A stretch of DNA of 64,000 nt from Anaspis maculata. Lineage: Eukaryota; Arthropoda; Insecta; Coleoptera; Scraptiidae. Location: contig OX421966.1 in NCBI GenBank assembly GCA_949128115.1, positions 34,675,042-34,739,041 of the forward strand, read 5' to 3'. The notes beneath the pieces were generated by a model that was not told where the DNA came from, did not search any database, and saw nothing but the letters and a program-made list of their open reading frames with translations. The translations under genes were made by a program, and so were the position numbers. Shown in pieces: positions 34,351-46,331 of the stretch (the stretch's first letter is position 1; the number at the start of each line of letters is the position of its first letter).

Positions 34351-35173
34351 TAGAGGCAACGCTCCGCTGGACCCGTTCCGGCGGATCCGGTTCGGCAAAT
34401 CCGGTTCGGAAGTTGCAGGACCGGGGACCGGGACAGATCCGTTACGTCGGATTCGGTTCGGCAAATCCGGTTCGGGAGAAGTTGCAGGACCAGGACAGAT
34501 CCCCAGCTCCTGGTATATCGCAGGATCGTGGATCTGACATGGAAATATTACTGTAATTCGATGTGAGTCGCGTTTTTGTTTTAGTACCTTTAGGCAAGTA
34601 CGATAGATTGCATCAAGTCATCAGTAGTAGGTGTAGTCAGGTAGTGGGTACCACGTAGGTATAAGGTAATGCTGCACTATTACAGGATAAGGTATGAGGT
34701 ATGTGAGAGTTCCCCCGGATCCGTTTCGGCAGGAGTTGCAGGACAGGTCCAGCTCTTAGCATATCGCAGGATCGTGGATCTGACATGGAAATATTACCTA
34801 CTGGTTTTCGATGTGAGTCGCGGAATCGGTTCAGTGGAATCGGTTCCACTCGTTCCAGCCGGACCCTCGTTCCAGCCGAGCCGGACCCGTTACAATCTGC
34901 GTGGCGCCTAGCCGCCAAGGAAGGAAGAAGGTATCGCGATCGCGTAATGGTCAGTTTAAAAAAGCCTCTGAAATTTTGAGATATTGCCAATATTGTTGAT
35001 CGGTCATTCGAATTTAAACAAAATTTCGGATTTCGGATTGGCGCTATTACTGTTTGTGATTCGGAAAATTCGAATCCGGAACGACGAAACACCGGGAGGT
35101 GGAATCGGTTCCACTCGTTCCGGCCTCGGACCCGTTCATTCGGAACGGATCCGGCTGGAACGACCCATCACTA
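34351..35173. mobile_element. 823-bp non-autonomous hAT element with exact 8-bp TSD
   Basis: The flanks are identical: ATAAGGAC at 34343-34350 and 35174-35181. The right end, read inward, is TAGTGATGGGTCGTTCC, a TIR type common among hAT elements. The left end TAGAGGCAACGCTCC is diverged, matching mainly at TAG.G. No transposase is present. The interior is GC-rich with repeated CCGGTTCGG and GTTCCACTCGTTCC words. Confidence 0.83.
34376..34870 (+). repeat. Internal repeats of the hAT element
   Basis: AATCCGGTTCGG-type words recur at 34388-34480. A longer block starting ATATCGCAGGATCGTGGATC occurs twice (34515-34580 and 34760-34822), each preceded by GTTGCAGGAC. The left part of the element is therefore partly a tandem duplication with a spacing of about 245 bp. 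Confidence 0.75.
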
Positions 35174-35461
35174 ATAAGGACCAGCTAAATGAACACCACG
35201 ATCATCCTATTGCACAAGCTCACCACGTCCGCCTACGTCATCAGACGTTGAAATTGAATGAAAGTTATTCCCGCCTGGATTTTCAACATTTTTTACGAAA
35301 AAAGTAGAGGCTTTTGAGACGAAAGATTATCATCCATGTAGCAAACTCACTTTGTAGAATGTTTTAAAGCAATAAAAAAAATCGTATAAGACCCATCTTT
35401 GTGCAGCGAGACCATCTCCATTTCGACAACCAATATATAGGAAAGAGCTCACAGACGAAGC

Positions 35462-35880
35462 ATGTCGCTGGTGATGGCAACATTGACTTCTTTCTTGGTT
35501 TTCGTTGCATCCACACGTCTATCAGTCGGGAGTAGTGAGAAGTACTCGGTTTTCAATGTTGAGACTTCCCAAAACTCACGGGTCATCAAAATAGCAGGAT
35601 CGTCGAAGCCACAGTACAAGCCTCCATTTCGAGCAGTATGTTTCTGGTCTCGTTTCGACGTCTGGAATTATCCACTTCTACAATAAGAACCTTGCCGCGT
35701 CTTTGCCTGACTCGTCGGCTCAAGTGACAACATTTCCACCGCAGAACAATTTCCACGAGTACAAATGCCTCGCCCCGTTTTATGGATCATCGGCGCCAGT
35801 AATGCTATGTATTCAAGCCTTTTTTTTCGAAGAACATTACCTCTACCTCGTCTTCAAGTCTGTTATGCCTTTCGAAGTCT
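35462..35880 (+). CDS. Possible first exon or remnant with signal-peptide-like start
   Basis: The ATG at 35462 opens 74 codons beginning with a hydrophobic segment (MSLVMATLTSFLVFVAS) that looks like a signal peptide. A TATATA lies about 30 bp upstream (35432), too close for a normal 5' UTR. A different frame stays open from about 35595 to 35880 with a hydrophobic FFFEEHYLYLVF end, so a frameshift or short intron would be needed to join them. No homology is recognised. It may be chance. Confidence 0.2.
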
Positions 35881-36707
35881 AGCAACAAGCCAGGGTATTC
35901 AGGATTAGCGTAGCTGGTGCACCTGTTTTCCGTTACTTTTGTTCTATCCTTGAGCTTTCGAACACTACCGGAGTCCTGCTTGTATTTAAGGTAAAATAAA
36001 GTTGATTATCGCCCACATACCCAATCCAACCAATCAGAACAACCGAATGAGACCCACGTGACTCGATTTAAGCTATCGATTATTGCACACTAGCAGGTGA
36101 TTAATGCACACTAGGTAATAGCACCGGCTTGAAATATTTTCGGGCCCACGACTAATATGAAATTGAAACGACTGTATTTATACTTGTTTGGATTGAAATT
36201 TTAGTACTGATGCGTTTAAACAGTCTTACACTTACTAAAATACAATTTCACAACCTATTAGACTTCGTTTCAGCATTGTTTCCAGCAGCGAGGCCCCTTC
36301 CTTGATCCGCGACTGTGCACTCTCCTTTCATGTTCTGTCAACAAACTGTTAGTGCCATTTAGCTTTTAGCTCGACTAGTCTACCGCCCATGTGAACCACT
36401 GTGTTGTGAACTACCACTCATGGCAAGATAATAATTATTATTTAGCCAAGCAGAACCAGCTTGATTTTGTAGTGAGTTTCACAATATTCAATTATTAGAA
36501 AAAAGAAAAAACAAACATTTTTACCCTTCTCTTGAAATTGATTTTTTTTCAACAAGGCATGCTTTGAAATTGACAGTTCTACTATATAATGACACATTGG
36601 ACCTACTATTTCTACTAGTAGTCTATTTGGGCGATAATCTGCTAAATTCCACTCGTGCTTTGTATTTTTATTCGAGTTGAATGTTTTAAATTCCTCAAAC
36701 AAACTAT

Positions 36708-36812
36708 CAATCACTCGAAAAGTAGACCCGATATTATCGTGGACAAAATCCCTTGACTTTGTCTCGGGATTTTGGTCAGATAATATCGGGTCTACTTTTC
36801 CCTCGTGATTGG
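36708..36812. repeat. 105-bp hairpin
   Basis: AAAAGTAGACCCGATATTATC (36718-36738) pairs perfectly with its complement ending at 36799. Outer CAATCAC(T)CG and inner GACAAAATCCC/GGGATTTTGGTC blocks extend the stem. The loop is a few bases. It could be a tiny MITE or a structured RNA; no TSD is clear. Confidence 0.8.
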
Positions 36813-37779
36813 CAGTTGTTTTCGGGTTAAAACGATTTAACTGAAAGAACACTAAGCACTTGTTGTATTACTATTGATTAGACAATTTCTTCTCTTTAGA
36901 TTTTACTGTTTATTTCACAACGGGCTTCGCAATTAACTATGTATTCTGCATAATTGGTATGAGACGTAACTCGTTTACTTTCCACGCACCAACGAATGAT
37001 TTAAGTTTAAATTTTCTCTAACTGTGTAGCCATCGCACGGGGGTGCAAACCAAACAGGCAAATTCCGTAACTTTTAAACGTCAAAGCATCAACTAACCTA
37101 GTTATTCTATATAGCTAACCCACTTCAGCTCCAAAGCTCGATCAGTTCAAACACTTGCGAACTTCATACATCAGCTTTCGAAGCTCCAACATTTTGTGTG
37201 TGCTCTTGTGCTTCTCCCGCGTACAAAGAAAAAGAGACAAATTGAACATCCATCCAGAGTTCGAGTTTGTCTAACGTTTGTAATCTCCTAAAGCGCATAG
37301 AACGTCGGAAATTCCTTTCGGTTTTTTTCTTAGCCCAATAATCTTGATGTGCCTCGACAAGATTGATCGAGCATTCCTTTTGCCCCAGTCGCCTATTTGC
37401 CGCCACCGAATACCGCGCGTCGTGTCTGAGAAAGAGCAAATGCACCTGAAACAGACACACACACACAGAAAGAGCTTGACCGAATTCGACGTGGCAGTAA
37501 TTCCGCAGGATACTCTGGGCTTGCACATTTCTTGAACAATGAGGCAGAAGTCTATTGTTCCGGGGATATGAAAGGGGGAGCAGCAGCAGAACCTGGACGT
37601 GCACAGGGTGTCTCAAAATTCGCGCCTTCGGAGTCCAGGGCCGTTTTGCAGAAGTTCTTGAAAAGTGTCGGAAAAATATTGAGAAAAATTGTGTCTTTTT
37701 TTTTAGAATAAGTCACACTGTTGAAGGCAAAATAATGATTAAAAAATATCAACCATCGCATGTGCATACATTTTTTTTT

Positions 37780-38760
37780 TCTACTGAGCGAGATTGCGAT
37801 CCGTCAAGAGGTTGGTTGAGTCATAGCCTTCTAGTAGATCTTGGTCAGGTTGGATAGTTGAGATCGACTCTATGAAGTATTTATCCATATTTTCTACATC
37901 CACAAGGCGGTCCGGTAAAGGCGGGGAGGTCTTTCTTTCGATGATGTTAATTTTCTTCAGGCCAACAAGATTGTCTCGTAAGTCCGCCGACTTGCGAGTC
38001 TGCGTATGCCTCCTTCTCTCTCCTGCAGGCTGTGGTGATGTAGTTTCTGTAGAGTCTTGTATAGTTCAAGATACCTGGGCAGTTTATTTCTTTTGAATCT
38101 TGCGTGAGCGTTGTCTCTGGTCCTGATCAAATCTTGAAGTCCATCGGTCAGCCAGGGAGCGTATTTTTTTGTCGCTCTGATTATTCTGTTTGGGTGTCCA
38201 AATAGGCAGCATTTGTAGCACATGGCTACAGAGAAATCTTCCCTCACATATGTTGTAGTGAGATTGATGATAAGTATCTCCTTGAAAAGAAATTTCGCCA
38301 GAGCTGGTTCCGCCTCAAATAGCCAGTTTTGCCTGGCTGGATTCCGACATGGCTTTGTAATGACATCTTTCAGGCAGCGCCTAAGTTCCCCCTCAGTTGT
38401 GAGAATTTATTTTATTCTGTCTGAAGAGATTATTGTATATGTCATCCAGGGTTATGTCTTTCTGGATGCCGCAGAGAACGATCGTTGATCTTTTGCGTTG
38501 TCGTTCCGAAGTTTCGACATCATCAGCCATCCCGTTTATGACCCTGACTAGTTTTTCTTTTTGTTCCTTATCCTTTGCTATTATCATCATTTTATCCTTG
38601 CCCGCCGTTATAGTGCTTGACACTCCCTTTCCGATATCGCAAGGTTCAATTTTGCTGCTAATTTCCTTCTATTTCTTCCGTATGTCTTCACCGTCCTTTG
38701 TTTTTAGCAGATTTTCATTTTGATCTTCATTCTTTTCCTGAGGCGGTGTCTTCCACGGTG
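37780..38760 (-). pseudogene. LINE remnant: ORF1 tail joined to ORF2 linker
   Basis: Minus strand, 5' to 3'. An ORF1-like segment (38623-38393) has KMMIIAKDKEQKEKL and STIVLCGIQKDITLDDI, resembling the VIV.GVP.DIT.EEI..I..QN block of gag-like LINE ORF1 proteins. About 150 bp later comes KKYAPWLTDGLQDLIRTRD (about 38110-38165), the ORF2 segment between endonuclease and reverse transcriptase, followed in another frame by SPPLPDRLVDVENMDKYF (about 37875-37930). Endonuclease is missing between them, so there is an internal deletion, and RT is absent downstream. Frames are broken. Clade not assigned. Confidence 0.6.
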
Positions 38761-38808
38761 TTCGAACCTGTTCTCTATATTTCCTTTTTTATTGCTCCAT
38801 ACGTTTCA

Positions 38809-41800
38809 TGGGCGCCGTTAATGGCAAATGCAGGGGGGGGCAAAATCAAAATACTAATGTAAGAGACACAAGAGGGTTCCGTGGGTTTACCCCCCCCTCC
38901 CCCCTCCCTAAGTGAGCGCCGCGAACGGTATTTTTTAAGGGCGTGGCCAAGCCAATTTATATTTGTTATTGTTTTAAAACATCAGGTAGCATCAGGTACC
39001 ATCAAAAGTCTATATTTAAACAAACAAAAGTAATTCTTTTATTGAATTTGAAAGTATTAGTTTTTGAAAAATAAACAACATTAAATTCGATAATAGACTT
39101 ATTATAAATAATTCAATAAACAAAAACTATGGCCAACAACAGAATAAAGACAATGATATTGTATAATTAGGAAAACAAAAAAGTCAAATTTCTTCGCTTC
39201 TGGCCAAATTCCTCTATTATTTCTTCGATAAACTTTTCCTTGCCCTGATGGTCCACCTTGTTTCTGTGGAGAGATAGAAGGCAAAGCCCGGAGAGTCGGC
39301 TTTCCTCCATAGTCGACCTCAACCAAGTTTTCACTCTCCTGAGGGTGCTAAACGATCGTTCTATCGAGCAGGTTGTTGGTGGCATTGCCAAAAAAGCCTG
39401 GAAAGCGGCTTTTATGGCGGGGAAAAACTCACATTCGTTTGAAAGAACTTCCGAAAAGTCCATATTTTCTGGAACTTCCCTGTTTGTCCAAATGTGTTTC
39501 CACGTTATATACTCAGCCTCCAAATTTTCAATACCGTATTTTTCGGCAATCTTCTTTGCAAATTCAATGTCGATGTCGTCGCCGCCGGTATTTTTCAGCT
39601 TTTTGATGCTGAGGGGATGTAAACGAGCAATTGAAAATGCAACACTCGTATGTTGAGAAAACCGAGTTTCAAGAGCAGAAATTAACGAATCCAAATAGGG
39701 ATTGAAAATCGTTATTCTGAAATACTCTTCTGCGGTCATAGCCACTACGTTTGCTCTGTGCGTTTGGCGCCCTGTTATTCTTGGTACTTTCAGTTCAACA
39801 TCAAATTCCGTCGCTAAATCTGTAGTGCTAGCGAAGATACCTGCAAAGATTCGCTCGGAACTTTCCCTGTCGCTCTTGAATGCTGCAATAAGACATTCAA
39901 TGTGTTTTTGTACACTCAGCAAATCCATTGCTACACCTTGTAACGTATTCGTAACTGGTTCAAGTTGCGAAGAATATTTGGCTATAATTTTAAGACAAAC
40001 GAGAAAGTGAGGTGAAGATGTAGAACAGTACAATTGGTTGGCTTTCGTTCTACTTTGGCTGTTGAATTCTTCCTTATTATTTGCTATCGCATGCAAAGCA
40101 GACTTGATTGAGTTGAAATTCTCAGCAAATAACCTGATGGATTTATATTTGGCCGACCATCTTGTCTCGCATAGAACAGGGACATTCGAAACCAAGTTCC
40201 GCCTTTTAGGGCTCTCTCTGAAGAATTTGATGACTTCCTTCACAGTACCAATGCCGTTTTGGATTTCCTGGACAGAATTCAGATAATTGACAACAAGGTT
40301 TAAACGGTGAGAAGCACAATGGAAAAACGTTGCTTGCGGATATTCATCTCTAATCAATTTTTGAACGCCGTTTTCTCTTCCAGCCATAGTAGAGCATCCA
40401 TCGAATCCTAGACCAACCAGTTTGTTAAGGTCAAGACCACAATCCCGAGCGAATGTCAAGATGGTTCCAGCAATAGTTTGAGCATTCATTGACTTCAAGT
40501 CAGTGAACCCGAGAAACTCTTCTTTGACGATGTCATTTTTATCAACGTACCTCACCCCTAGTGAAAGTTGCTCCACTCCAGCAATGTCAGCCGTTTTGTC
40601 GGCTAAGAGCGAAAATCCCACACTGTCGTTTACTTCTGTAACGATTCCTTTTCTGATGACATTACCGCAAATGCTTATGAGCTCGTTCTGAACTTGGTGG
40701 GACGTATATTTACTTTTCTTCTGACATGTTTTCATATGCTGATCAAGTATTTTATCTCCACTTTCAATTCTGAAACTGAGTAAATCCTCGAAATTTCCTT
40801 GGTTAGAATGTTTCCCACGGAGCGATATATCATGTGTGCCACAAAATATTATAGTAGAAATGATGGGCTTCAACTTTTTCCTGTTCTCTTCAACTATTTG
40901 ACATTCTTCTTTATTGAGTTGCTCACTAACTGTAGCCGATTTCCCTGTGACATTTTTTTTGAAACTGATTGCTTTAGCAGTAGAGTTCCTGTGCCATTCT
41001 GATTGCATGTGGTTTTTCGCACATTCGTGCAAATCTTTATAGTTTTTAAACTCTTTCACCACAAAAGCACCTAATACACCCCTCTTTATTACGGGTTTGA
41101 ATAGTACACAGTACTTACAAAGTGCGCCTTTCAGTTCACTCGAATATGCCATCCAGTCATACTGATGCAGCCAATCACGCCTGAAACATCTTTTTCCTTC
41201 TGCTGAATCTTTTTTGAAATTGTATTCCGACGTAGGTTTGAATGGAGCGGTCAGAAGTTTATATTTTAGGTCATCAGAAATACTTTGGTTAATGTATCTT
41301 CCCAAGTCGTATTTTTCTTTATAAGGCGCAACAACAACTTCAGGCGGTGGCTGAAGTGGAAGATCTGAAGTGGAAGTGGACGGTTCTGTCATGGGATCTG
41401 TTTCGTCCAATCTTGCTTTTTTTGGATTGGGAACACTTTGTTGTTCTTCCACTTTCGATGTTGGGCCGCGGGGGCCGACGCCGACGGTAACCTCCGCTTC
41501 TTCGGCTTTGTTTTTTTTAAAGAATTTTCTTATATCCATTATGTTATCTAGCTAACACAAAAATCAAAATTATTCATTTTTCTTGAACTAAAGAAGTAGC
41601 AGTGTCCAATAACGTACCTGATTAAATTAATGGAAAACTAGAGCTTTCTTTCAGTTCGATAAGTAGATGAAAACTTTTGTCAACAAGAGTACGAGTGCAA
41701 CGCTTTAATATTTTCAGTGATTTAAGGAATTAAGAAGCGATCGCCCAATGGTTGAGTGCAATTATTTAGGTACCTATATTTTATTATTTCCGGGAAACTC

Positions 41801-42198
41801 ATGAGCGCTGAAGCTTTCATTGTTTTTCGGCGAAATCTAATAAAAAAGCACAACTCGGATGTTCAGGAAGTCGGCACGTGCCACGCAATTCTTGCACTAT
41901 ACATGACTATACCTAATGCAATCATCTTTCAATGTTAATGTTAAATAACAGTGAACCGTAATATCACTAATATACTTTTAACAATTTTATTACTAAACGT
42001 AAATACATACCTACCCACCTACCTACCTTAATTGAAATGAGTAGGTAGTAGGTACCCTATACTTCATTTTTCGCATCTGAAGTTCATTGTTGGATAGATA
42101 TGCAAAATATACCTACCGCAATAACTTTTTGAGACCATAACTTTTTAAATTTTTCTGCAAAATAAAAATTCCAGGGGGGGGCAAGTGCCCACGTTTTT
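38809..42198 (-). mobile_element. hAT element with intact transposase (ends tentative)
   Basis: The gene at 39167-41539 is bounded by G/C-rich runs with hAT-like ends: CATGGGCGCC near 38809 and, on the right, the complement of CGTGGGCACTTGCCCCCCC near 42198. The two ends match only over about ten bases, and I could not find a convincing 8-bp duplication, so the boundaries are approximate. Codon 1 of the transposase lies about 0.65 kb from the right end and the stop about 0.35 kb from the left end. Confidence 0.55.
39167..41539 (-). CDS. hAT-superfamily transposase (ZMYM1/DUF4371-like), intact
   Basis: 790 codons without interruption. The N-terminal 90 residues are polar and low-complexity, with a basic patch (RKFFKKNK). 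Residues 118-185 form a TTF/BED-like zinc finger (W..YDW......GALCKYCVLF, then H.CAKNHMQS.WH). The RNase H-like core includes LLADKTADIAG (first Asp 314), LGFDGCSTMAG (second Asp 380), FFHCASHRLNLVV (406-417) and CETRWSAKY. The C-terminal hAT dimerisation block TTCSIERSFSTLRRVKTWLR (722-741) supplies the expected Glu (727). It is followed by LSGLCLLSLHRN. Length is normal for the family, which cuts and pastes DNA via 8-bp staggered insertion. Related domesticated genes exist in animals, but flanking G-rich hAT-like ends favour a recent transposon. It could mobilise hAT relatives only if TIRs match, which is not shown here. Confidence 0.92.
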   Translation of the reverse strand: MDIRKFFKKNKAEEAEVTVGVGPRGPTSKVEEQQSVPNPKKARLDETDPMTEPSTSTSDLPLQPPPEVVVAPYKEKYDLGRYINQSISDDLKYKLLTAPFKPTSEYNFKKDSAEGKRCFRRDWLHQYDWMAYSSELKGALCKYCVLFKPVIKRGVLGAFVVKEFKNYKDLHECAKNHMQSEWHRNSTAKAISFKKNVTGKSATVSEQLNKEECQIVEENRKKLKPIISTIIFCGTHDISLRGKHSNQGNFEDLLSFRIESGDKILDQHMKTCQKKSKYTSHQVQNELISICGNVIRKGIVTEVNDSVGFSLLADKTADIAGVEQLSLGVRYVDKNDIVKEEFLGFTDLKSMNAQTIAGTILTFARDCGLDLNKLVGLGFDGCSTMAGRENGVQKLIRDEYPQATFFHCASHRLNLVVNYLNSVQEIQNGIGTVKEVIKFFRESPKRRNLVSNVPVLCETRWSAKYKSIRLFAENFNSIKSALHAIANNKEEFNSQSRTKANQLYCSTSSPHFLVCLKIIAKYSSQLEPVTNTLQGVAMDLLSVQKHIECLIAAFKSDRESSERIFAGIFASTTDLATEFDVELKVPRITGRQTHRANVVAMTAEEYFRITIFNPYLDSLISALETRFSQHTSVAFSIARLHPLSIKKLKNTGGDDIDIEFAKKIAEKYGIENLEAEYITWKHIWTNREVPENMDFSEVLSNECEFFPAIKAAFQAFLAMPPTTCSIERSFSTLRRVKTWLRSTMEESRLSGLCLLSLHRNKVDHQGKEKFIEEIIEEFGQKRRNLTFLFS

Positions 42199-44099
42199 CT
42201 CACATGTGCGAAAGTTCTGCCCTGTTGTGGATGGAAAGGCTGCTGGTGTTTTTGTGGTGGCGGAAGTTCTTGTGGGATGCGTGTATGTACACTAGTGCTG
42301 TCTTTTGTCCTCGGTGTATTTCGAACCTCTTCAGTTCTTCTCTTCCAAAGCTGCTTCTTCAGGTGTCGTTGGTATTATATCATTTTGATGATATTCTGAT
42401 AAATCTCATCGGTTCCCTGTGACCGGTTTCTTTGTCCTTCTTTAAGTCTACTGTGGAAGAAAGAAGAAAAGCGCCACGGTTCCCTGTGACACAGGTATTT
42501 GGTGAGACTTATTGAACATCGTTCCACCATTAACCTCCTTTGTGGTCGCTCTTTTCATGCTCTGAAGGGCCTGAACAGCGCAACTAACCGCGTCATCGCC
42601 TAGATCGTCCAGCGATTTTTACGTCGGTATCAGAAATAACTTCTTCGTGAGTCGACTGAGCATTTTCTGGGGTCTTCTGTCTCGTAATCTGTTCTATTTC
42701 TCGAAGGTCGTAGCTGGATTGTGTATACCCTAAAGGTCTGATTTTTTTCTGCAGGAATGCACCTTCGGGTGACGAATGAGGAGTACGAACGATCAGTGTA
42801 CCCTCCATACCGCTAAAGACACGCAGTCCGGATCGCCGGTGCTGCACGGTGGCTACTCTTCTTTGTGGATTTTATTCGACTACTGAGCGGCGAAAGAGCT
42901 GATGTCTCCCAGGTCTCCCCTTCGGAGGCGACTGCCCCTATCCGTCCACAATAATCGAATAATTCTAATCCCAGACCTGTGTTTCCTGCCGTTCTTATCA
43001 ATGTCTGCTGATAACGCCAAGTGAAATTTGTAAACAAATCGGTGCAATTATTTCGCTCTGGTTATAAGTTTATTCGGAATTCAAATGGTCCACTTACTTT
43101 AATTAGCGGAATCGCGGCTTTCACACAATCAACCTCCTCAATATTTAGCTCTTGGGATTATTTGGGGTCTTCATCTATGGAAATTCGCTGTTTCGATTTC
43201 TGACACTTGACCGTGCGTCTTTTCTCGCTACCAGCCAGGGCCCCGGCCTAAATGCAGATTTAGTACGAGTAGTCGATATATATTTCTATCACTCAAATCT
43301 TTTGGAATAACGAAACGAGAGATTTCGACTTATTAAGCATTTCCGTTAACTGCCCTGGAATCCTTGGGTGCGAGCTTCGCGACACCCTGTATAACGTCGG
43401 GGGGATTTTAAAGTGAGGTGGCGCAAATTGACGTGACACGGACGTTATTTACCCCATTCGGCGGCGGCAATCTGGGAGTCAGCCGGCGCTCGCCTACGGG
43501 AGGAGAGCAGCGCGCCGACTAATCTGGAGGAATGAGTGTTGGCGGCAAGGAGCAGCGTCTCTGATGTGGCAAACACCGTCACGACGCCGTCCGCCCGTCC
43601 TTCGGTTTGGATGTGGCAGGCGGCCTGGCATCAGCCGACGGCGGCACTGGTGGCGGCGTGTGACGTAACGCGAAGTCGATCGATGAAACTTCCCTCTCCC
43701 GCAGCGTCTCCACTTTCATGCTATATACCATCATCGTTGTGTGGGGATGCCGAGATTTTGCAACTATGGAAATCTTTCAGAACTTATATGTGAAACGGTG
43801 GGTTTAGAATCCCAAATGGTTTCTTTATTCGTGATCTGGCCAGCTCACACAAAGCTCACAGCTGACTAGTGAAGAACATGGAAAAACCTGTGCTATGTCG
43901 GTCAAAAGCTTTTTTCAAACTTTGCATGCTTAAACAGGATGTTCTGTAGGTACCACTACGCTTGTATTGAAAGCCTTGGGTATCTTGGCGAAACGATTCA
44001 AATTATCTTCAGATTTCGCACTTCAACCTTCCGGACCTCCTTGACGATACAAACATAGCCGTAGTCGGTAGATATTCATGGTGGTTCAGTCAGACGTAA
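42199..44099. other. No recognised gene
   Basis: Minus-strand frames at 42593-42847 and 42813-43037 overlap but show no known domain. A GC-rich stretch lies at 43380-43730. A lone inverted CAGGGTGTC motif occurs at about 43383. Confidence 0.4.
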
Positions 44100-44603
44100 A
44101 CAGATCCACATGCAGAAGCCAAAATTTATACCCCTTGAAAGAATTTTCTGGGAAAAAGCTAGAAAAAAAGGAGGTGTTTCCACTTCTCTGGGACACCTGT
44201 TTATGTGGCCGGCAAATTCCAAGGGAATGCCAAGCGACCGTTGGAATAATGGCATTTTCTGAAAACTCGAGGAGGCTGTGTGAAACAACTTGGAAACCCG
44301 AGAAAAATTTATGAAAGCCGTCAAGTGTGCATTCATAAATTCTGAGCCCAAAGCTCTATGAACAGTATCGAATTACAAGCGAGCGAAAATAGCTTCGCAC
44401 GAGCATAATTATTGTCATTATAAAGAGTAAACACCAGTGGGTAGGCAACCCACTCATACAATTTCACAGTTGTATCAGAAAAATACAAACTCAATGTTTA
44501 ACCGCACAACGACATAGATATTTTAGTTCTTCAGATGTTAGTATAACTTTTGTTGAATGTTTAGCGCATTTCCTATCTTGATGAAAATCGCATTGCAACC
44601 GCT

Positions 44604-44645
44604 TTGTCCGTCCGTCCGTCCGTCCATTCGTCCGTCTGTCCGTTC
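44604..44645 (+). repeat. GTCC/GTCT tetranucleotide array
   Basis: About ten imperfect GTCC units with ATTC and TCTG variants. A similar array occurs at 57341-57382. Confidence 0.9.
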
Positions 44646-44699
44646 CTCGAACTCCTCGCAAACTAGACGCCCTAGCTTTCTGATGGTTTCTTTGTTATA

Positions 44700-45429
44700 C
44701 AGGGTGTCCACGGTTTAAGTGCTTTAACTGTAGGCTTGTATTCTTTGGCCAAATGCAAGAAAATTTTTCCCATAATTTTTTTTTCGGGCTTCAGTTCCCA
44801 AGTTACAGGGTGTCAAAAAATTAGAAAAAATATTGTTGACTTATTTTTCAATAAATTATCTTGTAATTAGTGTGAGTAATACTGAACAAGAGCAATAATT
44901 TCTGATAAGTCTTCTTTTCAGTTATTTTAATACTTTCAATAATACTGCAGCTTACAAAAGTCTCATCAGTCAATTTATTGTTATGATCGATTTGCATGTT
45001 TTTCAGCATAAAATGCCGTTTTTCTCGAAAATGGTTGACTTGAGAGCTTCGGACCAAGAGTACCTTTTTTGCTTAGAATTGTCCGGGGAATCAGAAAATG
45101 TTATCAAAGATTGATTTTATCTCAGTGGCGTGCAGATAACCGGAGTTAATTGGTGGGTAACCCTAATATCTACGCCACTGGTTTTTCAACAAAGTAATGG
45201 TAAACCCTGAATGAAAGCTGATTAATAGTCTATCAATCGTACCAAGTTTGGTTTCCGTGAAAATAGTAGTTACTAAGTTATAGCAAAAAAAGATTTTATT
45301 TTCTAATTTTTTGACACCCTGTAACTTGGAAACTGAAGACCGAAACGAAAAAATTATGGGAAAAATTCTCTTGCATTTGGCCAAAGAATACAACCCTACA
45401 GTTAGAGCACTTAAACCGTGGACACCCTG
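44700..45429. mobile_element. Foldback element, CAGGGTGTCC termini, TA flanks
   Basis: The ends CAGGGTGTCCACGGTTTAAG and its inverted near-copy at 45410-45429 lie directly inside TA (TTATA on the left, TATAG on the right). The arms of about 130 bp pair well (GGCCAAATGCAAGA with TCTTGCATTTGGCC) and include an internal second ACAGGGTGTCA/TGACACCCTGT pair. Inner sequence is more diverged. No transposase motif was seen. Confidence 0.85.
45123..45180. repeat. 58-bp mini inverted repeat with hAT-like CAGTGGCG ends
   Basis: CAGTGGCGTGCAGATAACC at the left and (GGTAACCC)TAATATCTACGCCACTG at the right pair with a small loop. It lies in the loop of the foldback at 44700-45429. The flanking 8-mers do not match, so an insertion by hAT transposase is not supported. 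A similar motif pair lies at 63590-63676. Confidence 0.6.
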
Positions 45430-46331
45430 TATAGCTGCCGCTCCCAAAGCTGGGCTAGGCTATATTGAATGTCTATATTGCGCGGCCAACATTGAGAAAA
45501 CCGCCCCCGATCAACTTGAAATGACATGATATTGCAATTTGTCCTGACCTAATGCTCTGGTGTTCTCATTTTATGAATAATACATAGTTGCCACTTGTAA
45601 ACGTAAGCCCAGAAACATTCCATCTTCGATATGCGCCGCCGACATGAAAAAATTACTAAAAACCGCCCCCAATCAATTTATGATACCTCAATGACATACA
45701 TCTGAACAATAGCCCGGTATGTCAAAACTCGAAGCGTTGTAAGCAAAATATACTTGTCACAGGGAAGTGAAAACACCTTCATATTTTTCCCTTGGCATTT
45801 TTTTCAGAATATTCCTCCAAATAGTGCAACTAAACTGCTCACAAATTGAAGTGGATATTTTTTAAAAAAGGTTTTTTTTAAATCGCCAGAAAATTCTTGA
45901 AAATCACTCAATTGTGAAGCCGTTTGCACTGTTTTGAAGAAAAATGTCAACATTTTCAAGAACTACTAAAGTCCTCCACAAAAATCACATGGATATGTCT
46001 AATACAGGGTGATGAAAAAAGTCGTTCAGTTTTGTTCTTTTTTACTCTCGTGCAGGAGATTGTTCATTCACCCTGTACACCTATATTTACTTGGATCTTA
46101 TAGTCTGTAGCTTATGTAACTCGTCAGTTTTTAGTTTTTTGCTTTCCGTTGCGTACTTACCGAAATATAGCCTTTTCACTTTCCAAAGTCGTTTTATCGA
46201 TAAATCTACTAAATCCCGGCGCTACTGGATTTTTTTTTGTACTAAGCAATGCCACTTGGTACTTTTAGAACGATTTTTTGCGCAGATTTCAAAATTGACG
46301 GAGGTATGGCCTCTAAACCATCTGATGTATA

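Larger units (their letters stand above)
35182..37779. other. Mostly unassigned; one perfect hairpin and weak exon candidate
   Basis: Apart from the possible exon at 35462-35880 and the hairpin at 36708-36812, I see no supported gene. Open frames at 36442-36852 and 37164-37616 (minus) have no recognised domain. A lone CAGGGTGTC motif at 37608 has no partner nearby. Confidence 0.4.

Noticed and set aside
37164..37616. 150-codon minus-strand frame
   Set aside because: No recognisable domain; composition reflects CA repeats and surrounding sequence.
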